A stretch of 64,000 nucleotides of DNA. Source: Calothrix sp. PCC 7507. Its GTDB lineage: Bacteria; Cyanobacteriota; Cyanobacteriia; Cyanobacteriales; Nostocaceae. Shown in pieces: positions 32,660-42,393 of the stretch. The stretch spans positions 1,240,001 through 1,304,000 of the forward strand of contig NC_019682.1 of assembly GCF_000316575.1 (NCBI RefSeq), written 5' to 3'. The first letter of the stretch is position 1, and every line of letters starts with the position of its first letter. The translations under genes and the position numbers were made by a program. The notes under the pieces are model-generated. The model was not told where the DNA came from. It made no database searches and saw nothing but the letters and a program-made list of their open reading frames with translations.

Positions 32660-33847
32660 ATGAATCAAAGCTTAAGTGTTTCTCCCGTCTTGGAGAAACC
32701 CACTACCATAAATCCATCTGTTCCCAAGAAACCGCTATTTATCAAGCAAGTAATTGTTCTTGTGCTGGAAATGCTTCTGGCATTACCCCTCGGTTTAACT
32801 TTGTTAAAGTTCCACTTTGGTGGCATTGCCTGGATATTTGGGGGTATTGCCTCTGGTACTGTTATTTTACAAGCGTGTCGTGTTTTTTATCAGTATTCTC
32901 CCAAACCAAACCGCACTGCTAGAAAGGTGGGTATGGGGCTTGTAGGCTTGACTGTCGGTGCTTCCAGTGCCCAAGCGGATCTAGCTAGTGCTGCTTCTGG
33001 CGTTCCCATTTTTGTCTTACTCACGTTTTTTTTACTACTGTGTGGTGGCTTTATTGGTTATATTTATTCCCGCCTCAGTAAAATCAACCTATTGACGGCA
33101 ATGCTAGCTACAGTTCCCGGTGGTGTGGGCGTGATGGCAGCTATTGCTGCTGATTATGGCAGAAACGTCACCCTAGTGGCTTTAGTTCAAGCGTTGCGTG
33201 TCACAACCGTAGTTCTGTTAATTCCTTTTATCGCCAGATCATCTGTTGGTAGCTTCTGGAATCCGCAAATACTGCCTGTTAAAAGTAGTTTATTTAGTTT
33301 AGATCCATCACAACTAGGATTACTGTGTTTGGTACTGTTATTTACCGGATTAATAGTCTATCTTTCTATAATATTCAAAATTCCTGCAGGCGATTTTTTT
33401 GGGGCATTGTTGATTGGATTCACTATTAATCATTTCTTAGATTGGCTACCCTTTGTTGGGAATATTCACTTCAGTCCACCGCCATTGATTAACTTAATAG
33501 GTCAAATGTTGTTGGGAATTACCATTGGTGAGTATTGGGGAGAAAAACCTAGTTTCAGCAAACGAACTGTAGCCTATGCTTTCATGTCTGTAGGGATGAC
33601 TGTAATTACTGGTGCGATCGCTGCTTTGTTGGCTATGCATTTCACCACTTGGGACTGGTTGACTTGTCTGTTAGTCACAGCACCAGGAGGATCAGCAGAA
33701 ATGATCCTCGTCTCCTTGGCGTTGAATCATAATGTAGAAATTGTCACGACGGGTCATTTAATCCGACTGATTGCGATTAATAGTTCTCTCCCAATTTGGG
33801 TATTTTTATTTCGCCGTCTTGATAGTCAACTTTCAAAACCTGCTTAA
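32660..33847 (+). CDS. AbrB-like integral membrane protein (AbrB duplication domain)
   Basis: 395 residues with about ten predicted membrane helices; an internal duplication is typical (first half VIVLVLEMLLALPLGLTLL...; second half LGLLCLVLLFTGLIVYLSII...). Repeated GGxxxG-type helix-ends such as LATVPGGVGVMAAIAADYGR and LVTAPGGSAEMILVSLAL match PF05145 (annotated AbrB or ammonia monooxygenase-like, but unrelated to the DNA-binding AbrB). Function not established, probably a transporter. No operon partners. Confidence 0.82.
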   Translation: MNQSLSVSPVLEKPTTINPSVPKKPLFIKQVIVLVLEMLLALPLGLTLLKFHFGGIAWIFGGIASGTVILQACRVFYQYSPKPNRTARKVGMGLVGLTVGASSAQADLASAASGVPIFVLLTFFLLLCGGFIGYIYSRLSKINLLTAMLATVPGGVGVMAAIAADYGRNVTLVALVQALRVTTVVLLIPFIARSSVGSFWNPQILPVKSSLFSLDPSQLGLLCLVLLFTGLIVYLSIIFKIPAGDFFGALLIGFTINHFLDWLPFVGNIHFSPPPLINLIGQMLLGITIGEYWGEKPSFSKRTVAYAFMSVGMTVITGAIAALLAMHFTTWDWLTCLLVTAPGGSAEMILVSLALNHNVEIVTTGHLIRLIAINSSLPIWVFLFRRLDSQLSKPA

Positions 33848-33936
33848 GAAAGGTTATTCTCCCCCAATCTTCCTCACCTCCCCCACTCTCCATTTAAGTA
33901 TACGCTTTCTTTATTTAGTTAATCAGGAGACACAAG

Positions 33937-34752
33937 ATGCTTACCCAAATTCAAGAATTGGATGCTGAACAATGGGTGAAAACTCGTTCTTCCCTCGATC
34001 CCACCCAATCCATATTCCTGATCTGGACAGGTAAAATTTATACATTTATCCCCGGCGAGAAGCGAAAACTCCTATTTAAGATAGTGGGGGTGAGTGTTAG
34101 TAGATGTCTTCCCACTGAAGCAGGTAGCTGGGACTTTACGTCTAGGGAATTGACTTATTACCTCAATCCGCAGACAGATGAGATTTTACGGAAATGGGAA
34201 AATCCCTGGACTGGGGAGACTGTACCAGTAATTCATGTTGCGAATAATCCTGTGCAGGGTAATTTCCAGGGCAAATTTCCAGCACAAGTAGAAGAAGACA
34301 GCACAACCTTTGTTTTTGATATATTTCCTACTTACCCTAATCCATTAGCAGCAGATCCAAAGTTTGCCGAATACAGCCCATTTGCAATTTATCAGGCTTC
34401 AGAGCTATTTAAACTCACTGTTCCCACCGCAGATTTATGGAACTCAGAACTGTCAGCAGTTTCGCAACTCAGGCTAAGTTGGGATCGAATTGGTCAGTGG
34501 CTTCCCTGGATGAAAATGGGCGATCGCCCTGGCTATCTGATCTATAGTGCTTCAGGAAAAAAGGTTGGTAGTTTTACAGAGTTACCCCAACTGCTACAAC
34601 AGGAAATTAATACTCGTGTTCCTTTATATAAAAATGCTCCCAAATCATTTTTTGATGGCGAAGATATGACCTCTTGGCTATATTTTCAAAAGCATTTTGA
34701 TGCTTATTTAGCTGGCGAAATTTTCCCAATTCCATCGGCTGAGGAATTGTAA
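33937..34752 (+). CDS. DUF1838 family protein
   Basis: 271 residues. DUF1838 features: EQWVKTRSSLDPTQSIFLIW then TGKIYTF, KIVGVSVSRCLP, SWDFTSRELTYYLNPQTDEI and ENPWTGETVPVIHVANNPV. Found in cyanobacteria and proteobacteria, sometimes near carotenoid or redox enzymes; catalytic role unknown. AGGAG lies 8 bases before the ATG. It is 89 bases after the AbrB-like gene and could share its transcript. Confidence 0.82.
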   Translation: MLTQIQELDAEQWVKTRSSLDPTQSIFLIWTGKIYTFIPGEKRKLLFKIVGVSVSRCLPTEAGSWDFTSRELTYYLNPQTDEILRKWENPWTGETVPVIHVANNPVQGNFQGKFPAQVEEDSTTFVFDIFPTYPNPLAADPKFAEYSPFAIYQASELFKLTVPTADLWNSELSAVSQLRLSWDRIGQWLPWMKMGDRPGYLIYSASGKKVGSFTELPQLLQQEINTRVPLYKNAPKSFFDGEDMTSWLYFQKHFDAYLAGEIFPIPSAEEL

Positions 34753-35037
34753 CCAGAAAATATACATAGGACTCATATTTGATTTTTGAACAAAGTTCAA
34801 TATTTGTAGTAGGGTGGGCAATGCCCACCAAAACCCATATCTGTTAGGAATTACCTACACTGTTGAAGATATTTCTCAAATCATTTAGGATTTTTATATA
34901 GGACTAGTATTTGATTTTTGAAAAAACTCCTTACAACTCACAAAGCCTTATTACCATTTTCGCTAATAACATCTTATTAAAAAATAATATCTAAAGTAAA
35001 AAATCTAGTTTATTTGTCCATAAATAAAATTTTAAAC
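34753..35037. other. Repeat-bearing gap before the pst operon
   Basis: Includes the palindromic repeat GTAGGGTGGGCAATGCCCACC at 34809-34829 and the phrase TTTGATTTTTGAAC, also seen near 9669. Nothing else identified. Confidence 0.5.
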
Positions 35038-35081
35038 CTTTTTAATCTCTTTTTCATCTTTTGTTAAGTTTTCCTTAACCA
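35038..35081 (+). promoter_or_regulatory. Pho-box-like array upstream of pstS
   Basis: Four 11-base steps: CTTTTTAATCT, CTTTTTCATCT, TTTGTTAAGTT and TTCCTTAACCA, with TTAA/TTAAC in phase. Cyanobacterial Pho boxes are tandem TTAACC-like octamers on an 11-bp period, so this is a good candidate SphR/PhoB site. It lies 66-109 bases before the pstS ATG, with CATAAAGAAT as a possible -10 after it. Confidence 0.7.
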
Positions 35082-35146
35082 TAAAGAATGTAGTTTATTG
35101 GAGGCTGTGATTGCAGCAGGGAACTATTCCTTAAATACGAGGTAAT

Positions 35147-36187
35147 ATGACTTTTTCGACCACCATTTGGAATCGTGTAGTTACTACTTCAGTAGTGACT
35201 GCTGCTGTTGCACTTAGTCCTATTTTTACAGCAACTGCTCAAGCTGAAACTATAAATGGCGCAGGAGCAACTTTTCCCGCTCCATTGTATGAGCGATATG
35301 CTCGTGAAATCAAGAAGAAGTTTCCCGACTTAAAAGTCAATTATCAAGCAATTGGTAGCGGTGGCGGTATTCGTCAAACCATTGCGGGAACTGTTGACTT
35401 TGGTGCTAGTGATGCAGCAATGAAAGATGATGAAATTGCTAAAGTCAAGAATGGAGTAATTCTAGTACCGACTGCAGGTGGTGCTGTTTCTGTTGTTTAT
35501 AATCTCCCAGGTGTTAACAGTCTCAAATTGTCCCGCAGTACATTACCTGATATCTTTTCAGGTAAAATCACCAACTGGAGTGATGCGAAAATCAAAGCTG
35601 ATAACCCTGGTGTAAATCTACCAAATCAGCCAATTAAGTTTGTTGTTCGCGCTGATGGTAGCGGTACAACTTTCATTTTTACTAATCACTTGAGTGCTAT
35701 TAATGGCTACTTCAAAGGCAGAATTGGCGCTAATACAGCCCCTAGTTGGACTTTGCCAAATGTCCTCAAAGGTAAAGGTAATCCAGGCGTAGCATCTTTA
35801 GTTTCTCGCACTCCCGGTTCGATTGGTTATGTAGAGTATGCTTACGCTGTAGCCAATAAGCTGAATTCAGCACAAATCCAAAATAAGAAAGGGGAATTTG
35901 TTGCTCCTTCTTTAGAATCTGCAAACGCAGCTTTAGCAACTGTCAAGTTTCCAGACAACTACCGCGTTTTTGTAGGAGAACCGTCACAGGGTTATCCTAT
36001 TGTTGGTCTAACTTGGCTACTAGTTTACAAGCAGTATGCTAATGCTTCCAAAGCTGATGCTGTGAAAAAATGGGTGAATTGGGTGCTCAAAGATGGTCAA
36101 CAATATAACGATGACCTTAACTACACCAAGATTCCATCTGATGTAGCAAATCGCGTGCTACAAACAGTGAATAGCTCCGTCAAGTAA
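35147..36187 (+). CDS. pstS: Phosphate ABC transporter, periplasmic binding protein
   Basis: 346 residues. Signal peptide 1-34 with cleavage after TATAQA. Mature start ETINGAGATFPAPLYERY is the PstS hallmark; LPNQPIKFVVRADGSGTTFI (phosphate ligands R-x-D-G-S-G-T) and GSGGGIRQTI follow. It binds inorganic phosphate for the PstCAB pump. First gene of pstS-pstC-pstA-pstB. Expression is probably under the upstream Pho box. The gap to pstC contains a strong stem-loop repeat. Confidence 0.96.
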   Translation: MTFSTTIWNRVVTTSVVTAAVALSPIFTATAQAETINGAGATFPAPLYERYAREIKKKFPDLKVNYQAIGSGGGIRQTIAGTVDFGASDAAMKDDEIAKVKNGVILVPTAGGAVSVVYNLPGVNSLKLSRSTLPDIFSGKITNWSDAKIKADNPGVNLPNQPIKFVVRADGSGTTFIFTNHLSAINGYFKGRIGANTAPSWTLPNVLKGKGNPGVASLVSRTPGSIGYVEYAYAVANKLNSAQIQNKKGEFVAPSLESANAALATVKFPDNYRVFVGEPSQGYPIVGLTWLLVYKQYANASKADAVKKWVNWVLKDGQQYNDDLNYTKIPSDVANRVLQTVNSSVK

Positions 36188-36215
36188 TTTATCATCTTGC
36201 TCCTTCATCTTGCCT

Positions 36216-36243
36216 GTAGGGTGGGCAGAATAGCCCACCCTAC
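36216..36243. repeat. Perfect stem-loop repeat between pstS and pstC
   Basis: GTAGGGTGGGC and GCCCACCCTAC pair perfectly (11 bp) around AGAATA. It belongs to the dispersed palindrome family elsewhere in this window. By position it could protect the pstS 3' end or lower read-through into pstCAB. Confidence 0.8.
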
Positions 36244-36283
36244 TCGTATCAAAAATCAAAAAAATGTATTTTTTAAATTTAGA

Positions 36284-37285
36284 ATGACAAACTCATTTGA
36301 ACCAGCTGACAACAATTCATCACGTGAATCAGAGTTAAGTGATGAAAATTTTAACTTGACAGCTACTGGTGACAAAATTTTTTGGTTAGACCAAGGATTC
36401 ACATGGCTAGTATATGCTTTTGCCGCGATTAGTGTGGCGGTGCTATTCTTGATGAGTTTGGTCATTTTCCATGAAGCACAACCAGCGATCGCTAAGTTTG
36501 GAGTGGGATTTTTATGGAGCAAAGATTGGGATACAGGTAATCAGCTTTTTGGAGCATTACCTTATATTTATGGCACGTTGGTAAGTAGTGCGATCGCGAT
36601 TATTTTAACTATACCAGTGGGCGTAGCGATCGCTCTAGTCACCAGTGAAAATTTCTTACCACCATCGGTAAGATCATTTTTAGCATTTGTGGTTGAGTTA
36701 ATTGCGGCAATTCCCAGTGTTATTATTGGTCTGTGGGCTATTTTTGTCTTTATTCCCATTCTAGAACCACTACAAAAGTGGTTAGCCAGTACCTTCGGAT
36801 GGATACCCTTATTTAGCACAACAGACCCTTCAGGGACGAATATGTTAACAGCTGGAATTATTCTAGCTATTATGATTTTGCCCACAATGGCAGCAATTGC
36901 TCGTGATGTTTTGCTAGTCATACCTAAGGAATTACGTAGCGCATCTATGGCGTTAGGTAGTACTCGTTGGGAAACCATTTTTCGCGTGTTGTTACCAGCA
37001 GGATTTTCTGGAATTGTCAGTGCAGCTATGCTGGCTCTAGGACGAGCTTTGGGTGAAACAATGGCTGTAACTATGGTAATTGGTAACTCTGCTCAAATTA
37101 GTGCATCTCTACTTGATCCGGCTTATACAATTCCCTCTATATTAGCCAATGAATTTGCCGAAGCTGAACCCGGCTTGCACATTGGGGCTTTAAGTTATTT
37201 GGGCTTAATTTTGTTCGCCTTAACTCTAATTGTCAACATTGGTGCTGTCCTATTGGTAGAGTGGGTTGGCAAGAAAAATAAATAG
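36284..37285 (+). CDS. pstC: Phosphate ABC transporter permease
   Basis: 333 residues from the ATG at 36284; the longer frame from 36197 reads through the stem-loop repeat. Six membrane helices, the first VYAFAAISVAVLFLMSLVIF, with ALPYIYGTLVSSAIAIILTI, FVVELIAAIPSVIIGLWAIF and the EAA-type coupling loop RSASMALGSTRWETIFRVLL. It forms the membrane channel with PstA. Confidence 0.95.
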   Translation: MTNSFEPADNNSSRESELSDENFNLTATGDKIFWLDQGFTWLVYAFAAISVAVLFLMSLVIFHEAQPAIAKFGVGFLWSKDWDTGNQLFGALPYIYGTLVSSAIAIILTIPVGVAIALVTSENFLPPSVRSFLAFVVELIAAIPSVIIGLWAIFVFIPILEPLQKWLASTFGWIPLFSTTDPSGTNMLTAGIILAIMILPTMAAIARDVLLVIPKELRSASMALGSTRWETIFRVLLPAGFSGIVSAAMLALGRALGETMAVTMVIGNSAQISASLLDPAYTIPSILANEFAEAEPGLHIGALSYLGLILFALTLIVNIGAVLLVEWVGKKNK

Positions 37286-37434
37286 GTTTTCTAACTTCCA
37301 TATATGACAATTAGCAGAATTTTTGCTCATCAAAACTTGTAGAATAAATGATACCAATTAAAAAATCATTGTGACAAATGGAATTATATAACCGAGCCTC
37401 AGAATGGGATTCTCAATCTAAAATCTAAAATGGT

Positions 37435-38310
37435 ATGAGTAGTTATCAACAATCAGAAATAGATGATTCTCTAGCAGCGGAATTGTGCAGTCCTCTCCCA
37501 CCCGCACGACTGTTGTTTAGTTATGGGATGAATGCGATCGCCTTTATTTTTACAGGTTTAGCGCTAATTCCTTTATTATCAATTTTGTGGGAGATTCTGG
37601 TACGCGGTACATCTGGACTCAAACCCGAGATGTTTGTCAATGCAGTTATTGATAATGGCTTTGGCAACGCCATTTTAGGTACTATTACAGTAGTATTAAT
37701 TGGTTCATTATTAAGTCTACCTACAGGCATATTCACAGGCATATTTTTAGCAGAGTTTGGTAAAAGCAAAACCGCTAATTTTGTCCGTTTTATCACTACT
37801 ATCCTCACTGGTGTTCCTTCAATTGTTGTCGGGATGTTCGCCTATGGTTTGATAGTTTTTGTCACCAAAGGATTTAGTGCAGTAGCTGGTGGTTTTGCTT
37901 TAGCAGTCATCATGCTACCGATTGTGACACTAACCACAGAAGAAGCTTTAAAACTTATTCCCACCGCTCAACGTCTCGCCTCAGCCGCATTAGGTGGAAC
38001 TCGTTTCCAAACTACATTTCGTGTTGTGGTGACAGCAGCAATTCCTGGTATTACTACAGGTGTTTTATTAGCCGTCGCCCGCGCTGCTGGTGAGACAGCA
38101 CCCCTAGTTTTTACGGCTTTGTTTAGTTTAGATTGGTCGGCAGGATTATTAAGTCCAACGGCCTCTTTGCCAGTATTGATTTTTAATCTTTACAACGACC
38201 CTAGCCCAGAAAAAAACCAATTAGTTTGGACTACTTCTATAGTCCTACTAGGCTTAGTTTTGTGCGTCAGTCTTTTGTCTCGTATAGTTACTAGCAAGAA
38301 AAGCAGCTAG
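37435..38310 (+). CDS. pstA: Phosphate ABC transporter permease
   Basis: 291 residues, six membrane helices. Conserved [20 protein letters not shown] and [11 protein letters not shown] start the permease core; the EAA-like loop is [20 protein letters not shown]. Partner of PstC. The 149-base gap to pstC has TCTAAAATCTAAAAT heptamer-like bases just before the ATG and no clear ribosome-binding site. Confidence 0.95.
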   Translation: MSSYQQSEIDDSLAAELCSPLPPARLLFSYGMNAIAFIFTGLALIPLLSILWEILVRGTSGLKPEMFVNAVIDNGFGNAILGTITVVLIGSLLSLPTGIFTGIFLAEFGKSKTANFVRFITTILTGVPSIVVGMFAYGLIVFVTKGFSAVAGGFALAVIMLPIVTLTTEEALKLIPTAQRLASAALGGTRFQTTFRVVVTAAIPGITTGVLLAVARAAGETAPLVFTALFSLDWSAGLLSPTASLPVLIFNLYNDPSPEKNQLVWTTSIVLLGLVLCVSLLSRIVTSKKSS

Positions 38311-38354
38311 AAATCCATCAGGTTACTAATTTTTGTTTCACAACTCTGGTAAGT

Positions 38355-39149
38355 ATGAGTAAATTAATTCCAGCCATCCAAGTCAAAAACCTGAGCTTTT
38401 TCTATAGTCCAAAAAGCACTAAACCGGCGATTGAAGGGGTGTCAATGGATATTTACAAGAATCAAGTAACCGCAATTATTGGCCCTAGTGGTTGTGGTAA
38501 ATCTACCTTCATTAAAACCCTCAATCGAATTAGCGAGTTGGAAGGAGATGTCAAAATTAACAAAGAAGGACGCGTAGAATTTTTTGGTCAAAATATCTAT
38601 GACACTCGCATCAATATCAATCGGCTACGTCGTCAAATTGGGATGGTATTTCAAAAGCCGAATCCTTTTCCGATGAGCATTTATGAAAATGTTGCTTATG
38701 GTGTGAAAATAGCCAAGAATCTTCCTAAAGCCGAATTAGATGAAATTGTTGAATCTGCTCTCAAAGGTGCTGCTCTTTGGGATGAAGTGAAAGATAAGCT
38801 ACATCAATCAGCTTTAGGGCTGTCTGGCGGACAACAACAACGACTTTGCATCGCCCGTGCTTTAGCAGTCAAGCCGAAAGTTCTCCTCATGGATGAACCT
38901 TGTTCCGCGCTTGACCCCATCGCGACGATGAAAGTGGAAGAATTGATCCATAGTTTACGCTCTGAGTTGACAATTGCGATCGTCACTCACAATATGCAGC
39001 AAGCCACACGCGTCTCAGATTTTACAGCTTTCTTCAGCACTGATGAGAGTCGCATTGGGCAAATGGTAGAATTTGGTGTCACAAATCAAATTTTCAGTAG
39101 CCCCCTCGATAACCGCACTCGGGACTACGTTTCCGGACGTTTTGGTTAA
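38355..39149 (+). CDS. pstB: Phosphate ABC transporter ATPase
   Basis: 264 residues. Walker [14 protein letters not shown]-loop [15 protein letters not shown], signature [16 protein letters not shown], Walker [14 protein letters not shown] and H-loop IVTHNMQQA are all intact. Powers PstSCA import of phosphate. A well-formed terminator follows about 50 bases later, closing the operon. Confidence 0.96.
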   Translation: MSKLIPAIQVKNLSFFYSPKSTKPAIEGVSMDIYKNQVTAIIGPSGCGKSTFIKTLNRISELEGDVKINKEGRVEFFGQNIYDTRININRLRRQIGMVFQKPNPFPMSIYENVAYGVKIAKNLPKAELDEIVESALKGAALWDEVKDKLHQSALGLSGGQQQRLCIARALAVKPKVLLMDEPCSALDPIATMKVEELIHSLRSELTIAIVTHNMQQATRVSDFTAFFSTDESRIGQMVEFGVTNQIFSSPLDNRTRDYVSGRFG

Positions 39150-39201
39150 GGTTTAGCCTCGTGTGACTTGCTGGACTTTTTCAACCAAGCTAGCATCCAA
39201 C

Positions 39202-39245
39202 TGACATCTTCCCGCCCCGACAGCACAGGAGGATGTCATTTTTTA
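39202..39245 (+). terminator. Rho-independent terminator of pstSCAB
   Basis: TGACATC (39202-39208) pairs with GATGTCA (39232-39238), extended by partial TCC/GGA pairing, and is followed by TTTTTT. Confidence 0.8.
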
Positions 39246-39864
39246 TTGATGAATTTTCTGTGATGGCGATCGCAAATTTTTGATTAGGTTACTTTTCTAT
39301 ATACTATCAAGCAAATAAGCACATATATACAACACTGCTGGGAAAGTCAACGGACTCAACAGGGTGCTAAAAAGGATGAAGTTTTAACTAAAACTTAATA
39401 TATACAGCCTGTTTCTGCAAAAATACTGTACAGGTGACTCATCTGAAGCCAGATCAGGCTTTAGATATAGCCTTTCGGTAGTTTCGCCTGATACTTCTAT
39501 GGGAATCTACAGGCTGAGGGCTATAAACATTGTTATATTTTCGACATTTGTGCAAACGGATGAGATAATCAGATTAAAATTTCAGTTTGTAAACATTATT
39601 GTTAATATTTCCAGACATTTAATCGTCCAAATAGTAACTATAACACTTTCATGAGATTAATGCTAGAAATTCACAACAGTGCTGTTGTTTGATTTTTAAA
39701 TAATCAAACTTTAGTTGTTTCACTAAAAATATGCCTAACTCAATGCTTATTCTCGACAAACAGCCATATACTACATACAAAAATCTATTCTGATACTCAA
39801 CAACAAACACATGTTTTTCGTATAAACCTACAGTAACATTATTACTTTCTCATATTTTATAGCC
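39246..39864. other. Long gap between the pst operon and the second pstB
   Basis: AT-rich and without a convincing ORF. Contains possible weak hairpins (GATCAGGCTTTAG...TTTCGCCTGATA near 39450-39495) and no clear Pho box. Nothing else recognised. Confidence 0.4.
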
Positions 39865-40671
39865 ATGATTGAGTCTAAGAATTTTACAAGTCTGAATAAA
39901 TTAGTTCCAGTCATAAAAGTTAAAAACCTTAACTTTTCTTATGACACCCAAAAGATACTTGAAGGGATATCAATAGATATTTTCCAGGATAAAGTAACTG
40001 CAATTATCGGACCTAGTGGTTGTGGAAAATCCACTTTTTTAAAATCTCTCAATCGCATGATTGAATTAGAAGGAAACGTGCGAGTTGAAGGCAGAGTAGA
40101 ATTTTTTGGTCAAAATATTTATGAGCGTCGAGTCAATTTAAACCGAGTGCGCCGCCAAATTAGTATGGTGCTTCCCAAGCCAAATCTTTTTCCCATGAGT
40201 GTCTACGATAATGTAGCCTATGGGGTGAAAATAGTAGGATGGAGACCGAAAGCAGAGTTAGACGAAATTGTCGAATTTGCGATCAAATCTGCTGATCTAT
40301 GGGATGAAGTGAAGAATAAGCTACATAAGTCTGCTCTAGAACTTTCTGGTGGACAACAACAGCGACTTTGTATTGCTCGTGCTTTAGCAGTCAAACCGAA
40401 AGTTATTTTAATGGATGAGCCTTGTTTCGGTCTTGATCCTGTTGCTAGTATGAAAATTGAAGAATTAATCCAGAGTTTACGCTCTGAATTAACAATTGTC
40501 ATTGTTAGCCACAACATGCAGCAAGTTACCCGCATATCTGATTTTACAGCTTTCTTTCATAGCCATGAAAATCGGATTGGTCGGCTGGTTGAATTTGGTT
40601 CCACACACAAAATCTTCACTAACCCCCTTGATTCTCGCACCCGCGACTATGTTTTAGCGCGTCTTGGTTGA
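39865..40671 (+). CDS. Second PstB-like ATPase with altered Q-loop
   Basis: 268 residues, closely similar to the upstream PstB. Walker [13 protein letters not shown], signature [16 protein letters not shown], Walker B VILMDEPCFGLDP and H-loop IVSHNMQQV are intact. The Q-loop reads SMVLPKPNLFPMS where its neighbour has [13 protein letters not shown]: Gln to Pro (CAA versus CCC, two base changes). Gln binds catalytic Mg/water and couples to the permease, so activity may be altered. It has its own 715-base upstream region and no permease or binding-protein neighbours. Confidence 0.9.
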   Translation: MIESKNFTSLNKLVPVIKVKNLNFSYDTQKILEGISIDIFQDKVTAIIGPSGCGKSTFLKSLNRMIELEGNVRVEGRVEFFGQNIYERRVNLNRVRRQISMVLPKPNLFPMSVYDNVAYGVKIVGWRPKAELDEIVEFAIKSADLWDEVKNKLHKSALELSGGQQQRLCIARALAVKPKVILMDEPCFGLDPVASMKIEELIQSLRSELTIVIVSHNMQQVTRISDFTAFFHSHENRIGRLVEFGSTHKIFTNPLDSRTRDYVLARLG

Positions 40672-40885
40672 GGGATTTTTGGTTGTGGTTATTAAGAAGA
40701 CTACCGCTAATTGTGATAGGGGAATTAAAAGTTTAATTAATTCCTTTTAATTCCCTTTGCCCACAATACAAAGCTGTTCACATATTCTGGTGCTACAGCT
40801 AATTGCAAAGCGATTACTTTAGGGATTTTCACGGTTATCAAATGCTTGATTACCCTGGTATAACAGGGTTAAAATACCGTCTTTG

Positions 40886-42331
40886 ATGATGGTGCAAGCT
40901 AGGATGCCCTACTGTAATGTGTCAGCTATGCAAAATAATGAGGGTTTGCAGACTACCCATAATTCTGCATTAATTAACCAACTCAGTATTTTTATTTGTC
41001 AATCTATTATTCCTATCTTGCAACAGCATCCTGAATTAATAGTTGCAAATTACCAACATATTAACTGGAATGAAGATAAATACCAATCTGCACTACTTGC
41101 TAGTTTAAATAAAAAAATTGCCAGTCTAGCGGATACTTCGTTAATCTTAGCTAATGTAAAACAATATTTAGGAATTTTTCTAGTTCAGAGCTTTTTTGAT
41201 TCTCCTGACTTTTATAACATAGAAACACGAATTCTTTCCTTGCTCCATCACTCAACTCTTCCTGAGTTAAATAATCAAGCTAATGCCAACAATTTACAGG
41301 AATCTAAAAATAGTAAAAATACTTTTATATCTTCAGCGATAGCTATTTTACTGCTAGATGCAGAAAACTTACAACTCAACACTGAAACAGAAAAGTTTTT
41401 AACAACGATTTGCACCTATCCTATCCAAATTAAAATTGCTTTTGCCAATTGGTGCAGCATGGGTAAACTAGATATTGAATTGCACGGGCGTGGTTACGAT
41501 TTAATTCATGTGCCATCTGGTAGAGACAATGCTGATGGCAAAATGATCACCTTTGGTTCATCAATTCATGAGCGTTACCCAAATGCTAAAGAAGTTTTAG
41601 TCTGTTCCTCAGACAAAGTTATGACAAATCTTTGTAATCATCTTCAGCAGAATGGATTAACAGTATATCGGGTTAGCAAGCAAGGAATTAATCTAGTTAT
41701 ATTTAATAGCTATACTGGGAAAAATATAACACAATCTATACAATCATTACCAGAAATATCTTCAATTGAAGAGTTTATTTTAAAATTAAAAAGTTTAATA
41801 AAAACAGAACAAAAGCACAATAACACTTATTGGATTAAACTTTATACAATCTCTCAATCTTTTAAAAATAGATATCAATGCACTATCAGTCAAGTTGCTT
41901 CTAAACTTCTTCCTGGTAAAAAAGCCAGAGATATTTTTCTTAGTTATCCTACAGAGTTCGTTGTTCATCAAGTTGATGAAGTTTCTGAATTATATATCGC
42001 CCTATTTGAAATTAATCCATCTCTACTAGTAGATGCCAATGTTGAAGCCTTACCAATCAGTGTTCAAGAGCCGTTATTATCTATAATTAATTCAAAAGCA
42101 GATTTAGAAGAAGTACTAAAAAATCTGATAAAGACTTTAACTATTAAATCTCCTATCAGCTATGTTAACGTTGGCCTTCTGAGCGGTAAATTTAACCAGC
42201 AATATGGTACGCCAATTACTCAACAATTGAAATGTTTACAGATAAGTGGTAATTTTCTGAAATTTCTGCAGTCTTGTAGTTCTTTTGAACTCAAGCAAAC
42301 AACAAAAGGATGGGAGGTGGCTGTGCGTTAA
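40886..42331 (+). CDS. NYN-domain (LabA/PIN-like) protein with OST-HTH/LOTUS domains
   Basis: About 481 residues; ATGs at 40886, 40889 and 40928 are all possible. N-terminal ~130 residues are helical and unassigned. NYN domain about 150-275: AIAILLLDAENLQL (first Asp), KIAFANWCSMGKLDIELHGR, GRDNADGKM (Asp cluster) and KEVLVCSSDKVMTNL. Then OST-HTH/LOTUS domains: TYWIKLYTISQSFKNRYQCT with PTEFVVHQ (about 310-370) and SYVNVGLLSGKFNQQYGTPI (about 420-480). Such proteins are predicted RNA nucleases or RNA-binding regulators. Downstream of the pst genes, but a link to phosphate is unproven. Confidence 0.8.
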   Translation: MMVQARMPYCNVSAMQNNEGLQTTHNSALINQLSIFICQSIIPILQQHPELIVANYQHINWNEDKYQSALLASLNKKIASLADTSLILANVKQYLGIFLVQSFFDSPDFYNIETRILSLLHHSTLPELNNQANANNLQESKNSKNTFISSAIAILLLDAENLQLNTETEKFLTTICTYPIQIKIAFANWCSMGKLDIELHGRGYDLIHVPSGRDNADGKMITFGSSIHERYPNAKEVLVCSSDKVMTNLCNHLQQNGLTVYRVSKQGINLVIFNSYTGKNITQSIQSLPEISSIEEFILKLKSLIKTEQKHNNTYWIKLYTISQSFKNRYQCTISQVASKLLPGKKARDIFLSYPTEFVVHQVDEVSELYIALFEINPSLLVDANVEALPISVQEPLLSIINSKADLEEVLKNLIKTLTIKSPISYVNVGLLSGKFNQQYGTPITQQLKCLQISGNFLKFLQSCSSFELKQTTKGWEVAVR

Positions 42332-42393
42332 ACCCCAGACCACGCATATCGGTATATGATTAATACAGTATGTAAAGAAATGTAAATAGCACG

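Noticed and set aside
39246-39864. Possible riboswitch or Pho box before the second pstB
   Set aside because: Only weak hairpins and no TTAACC array found; not enough to annotate.
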